DNA from: Gammaproteobacteria bacterium
Lineage (GTDB): Bacteria; Pseudomonadota; Gammaproteobacteria; Xanthomonadales; Wenzhouxiangellaceae
Assembly (NCBI GenBank): GCA_021772975.1
Contig: JAJFKY010000019.1
Location: 35,432 to 99,431, forward strand
Reading direction: 5' to 3'
DNA length: 64,000 bases
In this document: positions 27,032-38,100 of the stretch, one piece after another
Layout of the letters: each line of letters starts with the position of its first letter
Numbering within the stretch: position 1 is the stretch's first letter
Program-made: the position numbers and the translations under genes
The notes under the pieces: generated by a model
The model's database searches: none
Told to the model about the DNA's origin: nothing
The model's input: only the letters and a program-made list of their open reading frames with translations

Positions 27032-28195
27032 ATGGTCCGGATTCCCTACTGGCGGCTGGCTGCCTTTTATGGATTCTATTACGCGGTACTGGGCGCGTTC
27101 TCGCCTTTTTTCAGTCTATATCTGAATGATCGTGGTTTAAGCCCATGGTGGATCAGCGTACTGATGTCATTCTGGTATGTCACCCGGGTGTTTGTACCCA
27201 GTTTGTGGGCGGCAGGCAGCGAGCAGGCGGCCAGTCCGGTCAGATGGCTACGTACCGGCAGTCTCATGGCCGGCCTGTTTCTGTTGATTTTTCTGACCCC
27301 GGCGGGGCTGGGCTGGATGATAGTGGCCATGCTGGGCTTCAGCGTGATGATGAACGGCATCCTGCCGCAGTTTGAAGGGCTTACCTTGAGCCACCTGCGC
27401 ACCGGCGCGAATGAATACGGGCGCATCAGGATGTGGGGGTCGGTCGGTTTTCTGGTGGTAGTGTTTGGTTACGGCTTGATTTTTCAGCGGTTGGACTGGT
27501 ATTGGCTGGTACCGTTGATGCTGCCATTGCTGGCATTAACCTGGATAGCCGCGCTGTATAACGATTTTGCCGATGATTATCACAGCGAAGCAAAACCGGG
27601 TTGGCAGGCAGTGCGCTCGATACTGCAACGCAAGCAGGTCAAGGCGTTTTTCATCAGCGCGATGCTGATGCAATTGTCATTCGGCCCGTTTTACGTATTT
27701 TATTCGCTATATCTGGAACAGCATGGCTACCGTCCGGTGGTGATCGGCAGCTATTGGGCCCTGGGGGTGCTGGCGGAAATTGTGGTGCTGTTTTATTCGC
27801 GCAGCTGGTTAAAGCACATCAGCGCCACCCGGGTTGTACAGGCCGCTTTACTACTGGGTGCGATACGCTGGCTGCTGGTGGCGCTGTATCCCGAGCAGCG
27901 GTTGTTAATGGCGCTGGTGCAGATTATTCATGCGATCAATTTCGGGGCTTTTTTTGCGGCCTGCATGGTCTTGATTCAGCGCTTTTTTCCCGGTCGGTTA
28001 AGCGTCCACGGACAGGGTCTGCTGTATGGTTTGAGCTCAGGCGTCGGTGGGGTCATCGGGGCCTTGCTGGCGGGTTTGATCTGGGAGGCGTATGGCGGCA
28101 GTGCGACCTATGTGATGGGGGCCGGTGCCAGCCTGCTGGGATTTGTACTGTCGGTTAGCTTTATCCGGCCACGACGGCGTTTGCTGGGGAGATGA
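27032..28195 (+). CDS. MFS transporter, LacY/HcaT-like
   Basis: 387 residues with about 12 hydrophobic segments. It starts RLAAFYGFYYAVLGAFSPFFSLYL, typical of the HcaT/PP-type (3-phenylpropionate) branch: a long first helix with the YF/Y-G-xxP-F-xxYL pattern. EYGRIRMWGSVGFLV is the conserved loop of the group. The substrate is unknown. The operon status is unclear: 73 bp after mscS, and convergent with prfA across a palindromic-repeat pair. Confidence 0.88.
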   Translation: MVRIPYWRLAAFYGFYYAVLGAFSPFFSLYLNDRGLSPWWISVLMSFWYVTRVFVPSLWAAGSEQAASPVRWLRTGSLMAGLFLLIFLTPAGLGWMIVAMLGFSVMMNGILPQFEGLTLSHLRTGANEYGRIRMWGSVGFLVVVFGYGLIFQRLDWYWLVPLMLPLLALTWIAALYNDFADDYHSEAKPGWQAVRSILQRKQVKAFFISAMLMQLSFGPFYVFYSLYLEQHGYRPVVIGSYWALGVLAEIVVLFYSRSWLKHISATRVVQAALLLGAIRWLLVALYPEQRLLMALVQIIHAINFGAFFAACMVLIQRFFPGRLSVHGQGLLYGLSSGVGGVIGALLAGLIWEAYGGSATYVMGAGASLLGFVLSVSFIRPRRRLLGR

Positions 28196-28214
28196 TTTTG
28201 CTGTTGAGAGTTTT

Positions 28215-28300
28215 GTCGGCTTACGAGCCTTCGGCCCTAAGCCGACCTACGTGGGCAGCGTTGCGGTAGGTCGGTTTAGGCGTAGCCGTAAACCGACAGC
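28215..28300. repeat. Inverted pair of dispersed palindromic repeats (BIME-like)
   Basis: Unit a (28215-28250) runs GTCGGCTTACG to CTAAGCCGACCTAC. Unit b (28266-28300) is its inverted copy, GTAGGTCGGTTTAGG to TAAACCGACAGC. Each forms a hairpin and the pair forms a larger one. It fills most of the gap between the convergent MFS and prfA genes and may act as their terminator. Related units occur at 34804, 34877 and 60010. Confidence 0.8.
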
Positions 28301-28394
28301 AAGAACTCCATGCACAACCAAATTATCATATTGAGAAACTGTTGTTGATTTACCAGCCCGCACTTCTACACCAGCCTGCTTTGGCATGCTCGCC

Positions 28395-29477
28395 TTATTT
28401 CGCCAGTTCCGATAACAACTCAGTCTGATGTTCCTGCTGCAACGGTTCAATCAATTGTTTTAAGCCGCCGGCCAGAATTTCATCCAGTTTGTACAAAGTC
28501 AGATTGATCCGGTGATCGGTGACGCGTCCCTGCGGATAATTATAGGTGCGGATGCGCTGTGAGCGATCGCCGCTGCCAACCTGCAGTTTGCGATCCTGGG
28601 CCTGCGCGCTGCGCTGCTCCTCCTGTTCTATCTCCAGCATCCTGGCCGATAACAGGCTCATCGCCTTGGCGCGATTTTTGTGCTGAGAGCGCTCATCCTG
28701 GCACTCCACCACGATACCCGAGGGCAGATGGGTAATGCGCACTGCTGAGTCGGTCTTATTGACATGCTGTCCGCCCGCCCCGGATGCCCGGTAGGTATCA
28801 ATCCGTAAATCCGCGCTGTTGATCTCAATATTATCCACCGCATCGACTTCCGGCAGAATCGCAACCGTACATGCGGAGGTATGAATCCGGCCCTGGGATT
28901 CGGTTTCCGGAACACGCTGGACACGATGAGTACCGGATTCAAACTTTAATTGCGAATAGGCGCCATGTCCCTTGACCAGCGCAATGACTTCTTTGAAGCC
29001 GCCGTGTTCACCATCGCTCTGGCTGATCAGTTCAATGTTCCAGCCTTGCGTTTCCGCATAGCGCAGGTACATGCGAAACAGATCACCGGCAAAAATAGCC
29101 GCCTCGTCACCACCCGTGCCGGCGCGTACCTCCAGAAACACATTGCGGTCATCATTGGGGTCTTTGGGCAGCAGCAGAATCTGCAGTTGATGTTCAAGCT
29201 GCTCAAGCCGTTGCTCATTAAGCTTGATCTCGTCCTCAGCCATGGCCTGCATGTCGGGGTCATCACTGCCAAGCATCTCGCGGGCGGTCAGCAGGTCCTG
29301 ATGGGCCTGCTGCCAGTTCTGATAGACACTGACGACAGGCTCCAGCTGGCCATATTCACGCGACAGGGCCTGAAAATGCTGGCTGTCATTAGCGGCATCC
29401 GGCTCGGCCATCAGCATGGTGACTTCCTGCATCCGCTCGCTGACCTGGTCCAGGCGGTTTTGAATACTACTCAGCAT
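28395..29477 (-). CDS. prfA: Peptide chain release factor 1
   Basis: 360 residues, normal length. The GGQ loop ([19 protein letters not shown]) triggers peptidyl-tRNA hydrolysis. The tripeptide anticodon region is [15 protein letters not shown] (P-x-T), specific for UAA/UAG. It overlaps the end of hemA by 11 nt, the standard hemA-prfA pair. The usual third gene, prmC, which methylates the GGQ glutamine, does not follow here. Confidence 0.97.
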   Translation of the reverse strand: MLSSIQNRLDQVSERMQEVTMLMAEPDAANDSQHFQALSREYGQLEPVVSVYQNWQQAHQDLLTAREMLGSDDPDMQAMAEDEIKLNEQRLEQLEHQLQILLLPKDPNDDRNVFLEVRAGTGGDEAAIFAGDLFRMYLRYAETQGWNIELISQSDGEHGGFKEVIALVKGHGAYSQLKFESGTHRVQRVPETESQGRIHTSACTVAILPEVDAVDNIEINSADLRIDTYRASGAGGQHVNKTDSAVRITHLPSGIVVECQDERSQHKNRAKAMSLLSARMLEIEQEEQRSAQAQDRKLQVGSGDRSQRIRTYNYPQGRVTDHRINLTLYKLDEILAGGLKQLIEPLQQEHQTELLSELAK

Positions 29478-30894
29478 GACTTTTTTTACCTAATAGTGGG
29501 GTGCCGGACAGCGGCGTGGAATCATCGCTGCAGAGATCATCGTCAGCCTCGTCAGCAACAAATAAATCCTGCAATTGCCGGGCCTGCTCCAACTCACCGC
29601 GCATGATGGTCTGGCGTAACCGGGTGGTGGGTAAGTGTAATAAACGGCGTGATAGCTGATAGGCCAGTTGTTCCACCACCTGCTCGGCTGGCTGGCCATT
29701 CTGCAACTGTTGCCGGGCGTTGCTCAGTATTTCCTGGGTATGCCGGTCGGCCTGGGCGCGAAACTGCTGGAGCATGGTGGAAGCCTTACGCAGATTCAGC
29801 CATTGATTGAAGGCTTCAGTTTCGCGCTCGATAATCTGTTCTGCTTCGCGGGCGGCGGCGGCGCGTTGCTGACGATTGCCTTCCAGCACCGTGGTCAGAT
29901 CATCAATGGTGTACAGATAAACGTCCGGCAGGCGGCTGACGTCGGGATGGATATCACGCGGCACGGCGATATCCACCATCAGCATGGGCAGGTGGCGGCG
30001 TGCTTTCAACGCCTGCTTGACCATACCGTGATCAATCAGCGCCTGTTGACTGGCGGTGCTGGTGATCACGATGTCAGCGGCCTGCAGATGGGCCGGCAAT
30101 TGCTCCAGTGACAGTGCAACAGCGGCCTGCGGATGGCCTTCCGGGTTGGCTGTTTGAGCATTGATGGCGTCGGCCAGACGCTGCGCGCCACTCAGGCTGC
30201 GGTTGGCGATCAGCACCTGTTCGACCGGAAAGCCGGAAAAATGCCGGGCGCATAATTCAATCATTTCCCCAGCGCCGACCAGCATCACCTTGCTGGTCTT
30301 CAGATCACTGAAGATTTGCCGGGCCAGACTCAGCACCGCATACGGTACGGTAACCGGATGCTGTCCCAGGCTGGTTTGCGTGCGCACTATTTTGGCGCAC
30401 GCAAACGCCTGCTGAAACAGTCGATCCAACACCGGCCCCAGGGCGCGCTTGCCCGCGCTATGATCTGATTCGCCGCCAGCGCTCAACGACAATGCATGGG
30501 CGCGTTTAACCTGACCGCCGATCTGCGGTTCGCCCAGCACCAGTGAGTCCAGACCGGCGCTGACCCGCATCAACTGGTATACGGCCTGTTGGCCATAGTA
30601 GTGTTGAAAGCGGTCCGTGTATGATGCTTCGACCTGGTGCCAGCGGTGCAGCCAGGTCAGTAATTGTTCCGCCAGCTCGGCGCTCAGCGCAGTGTCGTCC
30701 GCCATATCCGCCGCTTCGCCATAAGCGTACAACTCAACCCGGTTGCAGGTATTGATAATCACTGCCTCGGAAATCCCCGGCAACTCACACACCGCCTGCA
30801 GCGCCTGCGGCAGTTCCTCATCCTGGAACGCAAATTGCTCACGGATGTCTACTGGGGCGTTGTGATGGCTGATGCCAACCGCAAAGATGGCCAT
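29467..30894 (-). CDS. hemA: Glutamyl-tRNA reductase
   Basis: 475 residues. Catalytic C50 in [13 protein letters not shown], the N-terminal [19 protein letters not shown]-binding [17 protein letters not shown], and the C-terminal dimerisation helix. It performs the first committed step of C5-pathway tetrapyrrole synthesis. The tail after the dimerisation region is somewhat extended and acidic ([14 protein letters not shown]). Confidence 0.96.
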   Translation of the reverse strand: MAIFAVGISHHNAPVDIREQFAFQDEELPQALQAVCELPGISEAVIINTCNRVELYAYGEAADMADDTALSAELAEQLLTWLHRWHQVEASYTDRFQHYYGQQAVYQLMRVSAGLDSLVLGEPQIGGQVKRAHALSLSAGGESDHSAGKRALGPVLDRLFQQAFACAKIVRTQTSLGQHPVTVPYAVLSLARQIFSDLKTSKVMLVGAGEMIELCARHFSGFPVEQVLIANRSLSGAQRLADAINAQTANPEGHPQAAVALSLEQLPAHLQAADIVITSTASQQALIDHGMVKQALKARRHLPMLMVDIAVPRDIHPDVSRLPDVYLYTIDDLTTVLEGNRQQRAAAAREAEQIIERETEAFNQWLNLRKASTMLQQFRAQADRHTQEILSNARQQLQNGQPAEQVVEQLAYQLSRRLLHLPTTRLRQTIMRGELEQARQLQDLFVADEADDDLCSDDSTPLSGTPLLGKKSHAE

Positions 30895-30910
30895 GATACT
30901 AAGAGGCCTC

Positions 30911-30931
30911 TAACGCGGGTTGAGCGCGTTA
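30911..30931. promoter_or_regulatory. Dyad between divergent hemA and TPR lipoprotein genes
   Basis: TAACGCG (30911-30917) and CGCGTTA (30925-30931) are perfect 7-bp arms with a 7-nt loop, 17 bp before the hemA start. It could be an mRNA hairpin in the hemA leader or an operator. Nothing else is evident in 30895-31050. Confidence 0.35.
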
Positions 30932-31050
30932 AGGTGTGAGTGATTGCAGTCGCAAGGGGTGGTCATGTTTTGCAAATTGGCCGGGTAAGCCCAATAATCC
31001 TGAGCATAGTTGCTTAGTAATTTCCAAACAAGTCTGACATGAAGGATTCG

Positions 31051-32952
31051 ATGAAGATTTCCAATAATTCAGTAACACCTATTTTCGGCCTATTAGCGCG
31101 CCATTACCAGCTTTCGTTTTCGCTCAGATCCTCTACCGTGATGCTGATCGGGCTGTCAGGTCTTATGCTGGCTGCCTGCGCCACTAACAATACTGCCGCT
31201 GAACCCCCCGCATCAGCGGCCGAAACCAGTCAGGCGGACCAACCGCTGGAAACACTGTCACCCGAGGTGGCCGCAACTCTCGGTCTGAGCGGACAGCAGA
31301 CCGATGCGGAAGTGATTGAACATATTCTGGCCGGTGAGTTTTTGGGCGGGCAGGGTGATCTGCGGGGCGCTGCCCAGGAGTACGCGCAGGCCGCCAGTCT
31401 GTCCAATGATGCGGAAGTCGCTGATCGCGCCACCCGGGTTGCATTGCAGGCGCAGGCCTGGGAACAGGTTAAGCAGACCGCTGGTCGTTGGTTAACCCTG
31501 AGTCCGGACCATCATGAGGCGTTGCAGGCGTTGGCCATTGCGCAATTAGAACTGAATGAACAGGCCGGCGCCAGCGACACTCTGGGTCGCTTGATACTGG
31601 CCAGTGAGCCCCGTTCGCGCGGTTGGCAGCAGGCCGGTTCGGTGCTCGCCAATACTGACAACAAGGCACTGGCCGACAAGGTATTGCTTAGCCTGGTCAA
31701 CAGCGACCAGTTGGGTGACAGCGCTGATGGTCTGTATGGTCAAAGCGTACTGGCCTGGCGTCTGGGTGACCTGGAGCGTGCTAAAACACTGGCCTTGCAG
31801 GCAAGCATGGAGACCCGCCGTCTGGATATTCTGGAATGGGCGGCGCAGATTGCCTTCGCGGCCGGTGATGTCGAAGCAGCGATTGCGACTTACACACGTG
31901 CATTGGAGGTTGTCCCCGGCGATCGCGACCTGACCCTGGCACTGGCTGAAATTCTTAAGCGCGACGGTCAGACTGAAGCAGCTCTGCAGGCGCTGCGCGG
32001 CCTGGGCAATAATACCGAGGCACTGTATACCCGGGCAGCCTATCAACTGGAGGCGGGTAACCGGGCAGAGGCAGAAGCGCTGTATCTGCAATTGCGTGAG
32101 CTGACCGTTATTCCGGTCGGTCAGGCCGCTATCGCACAGCAGGCGGACCCCAGCATTGCCCATAGCCTGCAGCAGAATGATAATCCGGCCATTGTGCATG
32201 CCTTTTACACCGCCCAGCTGGCTGAACAGCTGGACTATAGGGAGCAGGCACTGGAATGGTATGTGCAGGCCGATGGTGGTGAATATGCCATGCCGGCGAC
32301 CATGCGCGCGGCGGCGCTGCTGGCTGAGCTCGATCGGATGCCGGAAGCCCAGGCATTACTGCAGCCACTGCAAAACAGCGATGATGAAGATACCGTGGTG
32401 AACGCTTTTATTGCGGAAAGCAGTTTGTTGCAGGAGGCCGGCCTGGCCGACCAGGCAGTGCAGCGTTTGACGGTTGCGCTGGGTCGCATCTCCAGCAGCA
32501 CCGAGCTGTTGTACGCGCGCGCGCTGGCGGCTGCGACCGATAACGATGTTGATCTGGCGGAGCAGGACCTGCGCCGCATCATTCGTGAAGATCCTGATAA
32601 TGCGGCGGCGCTGAATGCGCTGGGTTATACCCTGGCCGATTTAACCCAGCGCTACGATGAAGCGCTGCCATTGATAGAAAAAGCCCTGCGTCTGAACCCG
32701 GACGATGCGGCCACGCTCGACAGCATGGGCTGGGTCAAATACCGGATGGGCGAACTGGACGCGGCGGTGGAATATCTGCGCCGTGCTTACGCACTGGATG
32801 ACAATCCTGAAATTGGCGCACATCTGGGTGAAGTATTGTGGTCCAGTGGTGCGCAGCAGGAGGCCCGTGAAATCTGGCGGCAGGCGGTCGCTGATGACCC
32901 GCAGCACGGTGTTTTGAACGATACGCTGGAACGTTTGGGCGTAGTTCTATAG
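31051..32952 (+). CDS. TPR-repeat lipoprotein
   Basis: About 633 residues. ATG 31051 has AAGGA just upstream; 31039 is an alternative. A long signal sequence ends in the lipobox LMLAAC (C43 as lipid anchor). The body is a series of tetratricopeptide repeats, clearest at the C-terminal end: AALNALGYTLADLTQRYDEA, ALRLNPDDAATLDSMGWV and YLRRAYALDDNPEIGAHLGE. It sits directly before lolB, as in pseudomonads and relatives, where it is an outer-membrane or periplasmic scaffold of unknown exact role. Confidence 0.9.
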   Translation: MKISNNSVTPIFGLLARHYQLSFSLRSSTVMLIGLSGLMLAACATNNTAAEPPASAAETSQADQPLETLSPEVAATLGLSGQQTDAEVIEHILAGEFLGGQGDLRGAAQEYAQAASLSNDAEVADRATRVALQAQAWEQVKQTAGRWLTLSPDHHEALQALAIAQLELNEQAGASDTLGRLILASEPRSRGWQQAGSVLANTDNKALADKVLLSLVNSDQLGDSADGLYGQSVLAWRLGDLERAKTLALQASMETRRLDILEWAAQIAFAAGDVEAAIATYTRALEVVPGDRDLTLALAEILKRDGQTEAALQALRGLGNNTEALYTRAAYQLEAGNRAEAEALYLQLRELTVIPVGQAAIAQQADPSIAHSLQQNDNPAIVHAFYTAQLAEQLDYREQALEWYVQADGGEYAMPATMRAAALLAELDRMPEAQALLQPLQNSDDEDTVVNAFIAESSLLQEAGLADQAVQRLTVALGRISSSTELLYARALAAATDNDVDLAEQDLRRIIREDPDNAAALNALGYTLADLTQRYDEALPLIEKALRLNPDDAATLDSMGWVKYRMGELDAAVEYLRRAYALDDNPEIGAHLGEVLWSSGAQQEAREIWRQAVADDPQHGVLNDTLERLGVVL

Positions 32953-33575
32953 TGCCAGTGATTTTACGCCTGACGGCCGCTCTGCTGCTGGTTACCCTGG
33001 CGGCCTGCCGGGGTGTGCCTGAACGGGCTGATAATGCTTCCAGCTGGCTGGCTGAGCGGCAGGCATTTTTTGCCGCCCATCCACACTGGCAGGCTTCCGG
33101 TCGGATGGCTATCCGGGATGGTGGCAAGGGTATCAGCGTAAACTTTGACTGGATCAATCAGGGTGATCAGTTCGAGTTGCGGCTGCGCTCCAGCGGCGGT
33201 CGCTGGGTAATGCATTCGCGTCCGGGTTTTGCCGAACTGGAGGGCACCCGGATTGGTTATCTGCAGGCCGATTCCGCCGAGCCGCTGGTGGAGCAGGCGC
33301 TGGGCTGGTCGGTGCCGGTGGCTTATCTGCAGAGCTGGATGCGGGCCTTGCCGGCCCCGCCCGACGCCAGGATCAGTTTTGCCGGCGACGGCAGCGTACT
33401 GGAAATCAACCATCAGGCCTGGCGGATCGGTTATCAGACCTATGCCCAGATAGAACTTGCGGGGGATATCGGGCTGGCACCGGCGCAGTCCGGCAGCCTG
33501 CTGCTGCCGACCCGGCTGGATGCCGGTAAGGATCAATACAACATCAAGGTATTGATTTCTGACTGGCAGCTGTAA
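32952..33575 (+). CDS. lolB: Outer-membrane lipoprotein receptor LolB
   Basis: 207 residues, GTG start overlapping the TPR gene stop (TAGTG). Lipobox LVTLAAC with C19. The LolB fold is visible: HWQASGRMAIRDGGKGISVNFDWINQG, LRSSGGRWVMHSRPG, then the C-terminal LPTRLDAGKDQYNIKVLISDWQL. It receives lipoproteins from LolA and inserts them in the outer membrane. The usual next gene, ispE, is missing: only about 115 bp separate lolB from tRNA-Gln. Confidence 0.93.
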   Translation: MPVILRLTAALLLVTLAACRGVPERADNASSWLAERQAFFAAHPHWQASGRMAIRDGGKGISVNFDWINQGDQFELRLRSSGGRWVMHSRPGFAELEGTRIGYLQADSAEPLVEQALGWSVPVAYLQSWMRALPAPPDARISFAGDGSVLEINHQAWRIGYQTYAQIELAGDIGLAPAQSGSLLLPTRLDAGKDQYNIKVLISDWQL

Positions 33576-33593
33576 CATAACGCCAATGCGGGG

Positions 33594-33621
33594 TGCAAAA
33601 GCGCGCTTAAATGCCTATAAT
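33594..33621 (+). promoter_or_regulatory. Promoter of tRNA-Gln/prs with GC-rich discriminator
   Basis: A perfect -10 TATAAT at 33616-33621 is followed by GCGCC, the GC-rich discriminator typical of stringently controlled stable-RNA promoters. The -35 (TGCAAA, 33594-33599, 16-bp spacing) is weak. Confidence 0.6.
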
Positions 33622-33690
33622 GCGCCACGCGCTGAGCAGACAATAGCCGATAGGTTCTGACCTGTTGAGCAGTTTGCATTTTTCAGCTAC

Positions 33691-33766
33691 TGGGACGTAG
33701 CCAAGTGGTTAAGGCACGGGGTTTTGATCCCCGCATGCGTAGGTTCGAATCCTACCGTCCCAGCCA
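33691..33766 (+). tRNA. tRNA-Gln (anticodon TTG)
   Basis: Full cloverleaf: acceptor TGGGACG/CGTCCCA, D-loop AGCCAAGTGGTTAAGGC, anticodon stem GGGG/CCCC with loop TTTTGAT, T-arm GGTTCGAATCC, encoded CCA. It lies directly upstream of prs, as in other gammaproteobacteria. Confidence 0.97.
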
Positions 33767-33807
33767 TTTTCCTTCCACGCCGAAACGACGAAATAAGGTA
33801 CGACGAA

Positions 33808-34761
33808 ATGGCTAACAGCGGCATTATGTGCTTCACCGGTACGGCTAACCCCAAATTGGCGGAAGCCATCGTCGCCAATCTCGGCATTGCCATGGGGCAG
33901 GCCTCCGTGGGCCGTTTCAGCGATGGCGAGGTGGCCGTCGAGATCACCGAAAACGTGCGTGGCCGGGATGTATTTATCATTCAGCCGACCTGCGCCCCTT
34001 CGGCCGAAAACCTGATGGAACTGCTGGTGATGACCGATGCGATCAAGCGCGCATCAGCCTCACGGGTAACCGCCATGATTCCTTATTTCGGCTATGCCCG
34101 TCAGGATCGCCGTCCGCGCTCGGCACGCGTGCCGATTACCGCCAAGGTGGCCGCCAATATGATCAGCGTCGCCGGTGTGGACCGGCTGGTAACGGTCGAT
34201 CTGCATGCCGATCAGATTCAGGGCTTCTTTAATATTCCGGTAGATAACGTCTATGCCTCGCCGCTGACTCTGGCGGATATCTGGCAGCGGCAGATGCGCC
34301 ATGATCTGATTGTGGTCGCGCCGGATGTCGGTGGCGTGGTGCGCGCGCGCGCCATCGCCAAACGCATTGACGCGGATCTGGCGATTATCGACAAACGCCG
34401 TCCGCGTGCCAACGAAGCAACCGTCATGAACATCATCGGTGATGTGGATGGCAAATGCTGCGTGCTGGTCGATGATATGGTCGATACCGCCGGTACCTTG
34501 TGCGCCGCCGCGGGTGCGCTGAAAGAACAGGGCGCGGTCAAAGTGGTGGCTTACTGCGTGCATCCGGTATTATCCGGCAACGCGATTGAAAATATTACCG
34601 CCTCTCAAATTGATGAACTGGTGGTCACCGACACCATCCCTCTCTCCGAAGCCGCCCAGGCCTGCCCACGTATCCGTCAACACAGCGTCGCGCAGATGCT
34701 GGCCGAAACCATTCGCCGCATGGCCGAGGGCGAATCAGTCAGTTCGCTGTATGTGGATTAA
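33808..34761 (+). CDS. prs: Ribose-phosphate pyrophosphokinase
   Basis: 317 residues from ATG 33808; an earlier in-frame start lies inside tRNA-Gln and is rejected. Motifs: [10 protein letters not shown], the catalytic flexible-loop region [18 protein letters not shown], and the PRPP-binding signature [16 protein letters not shown]. It makes PRPP from ribose-5-phosphate and ATP for nucleotide, His and Trp synthesis. It is normally followed closely by rplY; here a 25-kb block intervenes. Confidence 0.97.
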   Translation: MANSGIMCFTGTANPKLAEAIVANLGIAMGQASVGRFSDGEVAVEITENVRGRDVFIIQPTCAPSAENLMELLVMTDAIKRASASRVTAMIPYFGYARQDRRPRSARVPITAKVAANMISVAGVDRLVTVDLHADQIQGFFNIPVDNVYASPLTLADIWQRQMRHDLIVVAPDVGGVVRARAIAKRIDADLAIIDKRRPRANEATVMNIIGDVDGKCCVLVDDMVDTAGTLCAAAGALKEQGAVKVVAYCVHPVLSGNAIENITASQIDELVVTDTIPLSEAAQACPRIRQHSVAQMLAETIRRMAEGESVSSLYVD

Positions 34762-34803
34762 ACGATTTAAATAGGGCAGCGTCCTTTGCGTGATTGAACG
34801 CCT

Positions 34804-34912
34804 GCTGTCGCTTTACGGCTGCGCCTAAAGCGACCTACACTAACTGACCAAGCTGAGAAGACCCCAATGATGGGTAGCTCGGTTTAGAACCGCAGGTTCG
34901 TAAACCGATAGC
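34804..34912. repeat. Inverted pair of dispersed palindromic repeats
   Basis: Unit c (34804-34838, GCTGTCGCTTTACGG to CTAAAGCGACCTAC) and inverted unit d (34877-34912, GCTCGGTTTAG to TAAACCGATAGC), the same family as 28215 and 60010. They occupy the gap after prs (34762-35104), where I see no gene. Unit c is preceded by GATTGAACGCCTG, also found before the unit at 60010 (GATTGAAACGCCTG). Confidence 0.75.
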
Positions 34913-35104
34913 ATCTATTAAGCAGAGTGTCTGGCGGGCATCGATTACTGTTTGGTAATAATTAACATCACAGCGCGCAGATTCCGATAGACTAATAAGC
35001 TATTAAGGGTGCCTGCAGCGGATTGCGCAGGCCTATTGAAGTATTGGCTGGCTGAACTGCACGGAATTGCGTATCGGGGGCCCGGTATTAAGGTGTAAAC
35101 GCAA

Positions 35105-38100
35105 ATGTGGTGGATGTTTCGTTGCGCGGCGATCGCTGTTGTGGGTCTGTTTTTTTCTGCCTGGCTGCAAGCCGAAGAACCCGAAGATGCGCTGGAGCGA
35201 ATTACCGCGACGGTTATTCAGGAGACAGGCTTTCCCGATCGGGCACTCATCGACCAGCGGTTTGTCAGCTGGCTGGCCACCGCAACCCTGCCTGCCGCCA
35301 GTGGCGAGCAAACCGAAGCCGGAACATGCGGGGTCAGTGCGGCTGCCTGTGTGCTGCCGATCGACAACCAGGACCTGGCTTTTCCGGGCATCCGGGATTT
35401 AACCATCAAAACCCGTCGTGATGGCAAGCTGAATGCCAGTTTCAAAGTTAAGTGGAAAAAACCTGAGCGTTTACCCCCACACCTCAGAGACGTCTACGAA
35501 CTGGTTGCCTACGATGTTTATCTGATTCGTGAAGATGGCCAGTATGAGCGCTATCGACTTAATCGCCGCCTGAATCGCAACGGCAATTACAAACCGCCGC
35601 GCAGCATTAAATTCCGTCACCGGTCGGCGGCTGAATACACTATTAATGTTCGGGCTCTTTACGACTTGATCGATGTTTCCGTTGCTCAGAATATACCCGG
35701 CGCGGCCTTGGCCGGTACTGATAAAACAGCAGTAAAAGCTGGTCTTAACCCCCACAGCGGCGGTTCAGGCGCTGGCAGTGGCTGGAACGACCCGCCGGTC
35801 AAGGGCGAAGTGCTGGTGCCGGTAACGGTAGGGGAGCTGGATGAGCCCGGTGTTGATCCGGTGGTCGACGGCGATCTGTTCAGTTGTATTCAGGCGCAAT
35901 ACGACGATACGTATCTGCTCGAAGATTTATTCACCCTGTCATGTATCCAGGCTGGCATTGATGATATTGAGGGACTGGAGCACTTAGGCGAACTGCGCAC
36001 ATTGCTGCTGAGTAATAACGATGCGCAGGCGGCCGGCGCCAATACCTTCAATGATTTATCGGTACTTGCCGGCTTGCCGGATTTATCCAGCGTTGATATT
36101 TCCAGAGTCGCCACGTTGAGTGGCAGTGAGCTGCTGCATGCCGGCGACAGTCTGACGGTAACAGCCGAAACACTCGGGATCTTGGGTGGTATCACCAGTC
36201 TGCCCGATCTCAGCGGCACCGCCATTTTCTCGCTGAAGCTGGCGGATAACCGTATCAGCAGTCTGGATGGCAATATGTTGCCGCCAAATCTGGTGCATCT
36301 GGACCTGGATGGTAACCTGATCAACAATTTTTCCCTGCAGAACGCTACAGCGACGGTCGAATCACTGTCGCTGCGACGGACCAATATTCAGACTATCGCG
36401 CAGGCTTCAAGCAGCTTAAAGAGCGCCGTCAAATATCTGAGTGTGGATGAGTCGCCATTGAGTGGCACTCAGGACTTTTCCGGTTTTGGTGGATTGTGTA
36501 GTTTGAATATGCAGAATCTGAGCGGTTTAAGCGCCCTGGCTGATGGCACCGGGCAGACCACCCTGCCACCACATCTTCAGTTTTTATATGCGGCCGGTAA
36601 TACCGGCCTGACCACGGTGGGCAATCTGGGGGAATACGTCGGTGGAAATAACTATGTACAGATTGAATTATCCGGGGCAGACCAGCTGATTTGTCCGGAA
36701 CTCGGACGGATGCATGATTATCCGGCCAATGGCAATAATCCGAACTGCCCATACACCGAAATAGTTTCCTACATTGAGTTCGATGATTGCCGTCCGGTGT
36801 CCCCGGAGCTGGCCGTCAACAGCAATGCGGTCACCAGCGATAGTGTTTTCCAGTTAAGCGCCCCGGCTTTTGCCAGCAGTTTTTTCATTGGTGCGGTGGA
36901 GCTGCAGGAATGCAGTGTCAACTGCGGCAATCCCGTTAACTGGCAAACCGCCAGTCAGCAGCCAGCCGGTTTTTTTGCTCCCTGGTCACTCGATCTGCAA
37001 CGCAATCAGGGCAGTTACCAGTTTCGTATCCAGGCCTGCAGTCAGGCCTCACCCACCCCGACCTGCAGCTATTCCCAGGCGCTGAACGTCAGTGTTGTTG
37101 AGCCGGATGTGATCACCGAGCTGGAGCATATCTGGATCGATCAAACCAACCGGCTGTTCAAACTGGCCTGGCGGATGCCGGCCATTTTGCCTAACGGCAT
37201 ACCACCGGATTATTTCCGTATCCGGCCCGGCTTGACCCAGCCGGGCAGCAATCAGGTGGTTGAGGATGTAGCCTACAGTGCCGCGGTGGGTACGCGCCTT
37301 TGGCAGTCATCCGGTGTTGGTATCGATGCTGATAATTATCTGGGCGCGGTCTATACCGTGGCCAGTTGCGTGGGCGACACTCAGGATAATTTCTGCGGTA
37401 ATGAGATCGCCATCAATCTGCAAACCAGCACGCCAGGGCATGATCTGGCGGATGTGAGCAATTTGAACTATAGCTGGGTTGATCAGGCCAACGGTACTTT
37501 CAGTTTGTCCTGGCAGTATGATCGTGATTATTTGTGCAGCAGCACGGGAAGACCTGCTTTTTTCCAGATAACCCAAGCGGTAGGGAGTACTAACGTTCGT
37601 GATGTACCTGTCAGTCAGACCGGTTGTCCCTCAGGCAGTTTTAGCTCGGGTACGCCAATCAATAATCTGGCCCCCGGTTCCAGCTACCTGCTCCGTGCCT
37701 GTAAAGCTGCAAATGATTGCAGCAGCGAGTCATTAATTACATTACTTGGCGCACCAACAGATTCGGGATTGCCGGTACCCAACTGGACGGAACCGGGCGC
37801 GACCGTCAATGTTGAGTCCGATTCTCGCCAGTTTATGCTGAGCTGGTCAGTTGCCGGGCAGGATAATGCCGAGTCGGTTGATTACTTCAAGCTTGCCGAG
37901 CAAGGCCCGTTTGCCTCCAACGTGTTTTACACCGAAGCAGCCGAATTGCCCCTGCAACGATACCGCGGCGGCGATTACACCTTCAGTATCAGCGCCTGTC
38001 ATAGGGATCGTGACAACGGCGATACCTGCGGGGTAGCGCAAACCCAAACCAAAACAGCCAGCGTGAATGAACCGTTAGTTGAGATGCAACCGGTTGTTGA

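Noticed and set aside
28395..29477. Unusual PET tripeptide in release factor 1 as a possible change of stop-codon specificity
   Set aside because: The RF1 rule is P-x-T and both fixed positions are kept; genes in the window use TAA, TAG and TGA stops normally.
33724..33807. Upstream extension of prs starting inside tRNA-Gln
   Set aside because: It would begin within the tRNA; ATG 33808 gives the normal family N-terminus.
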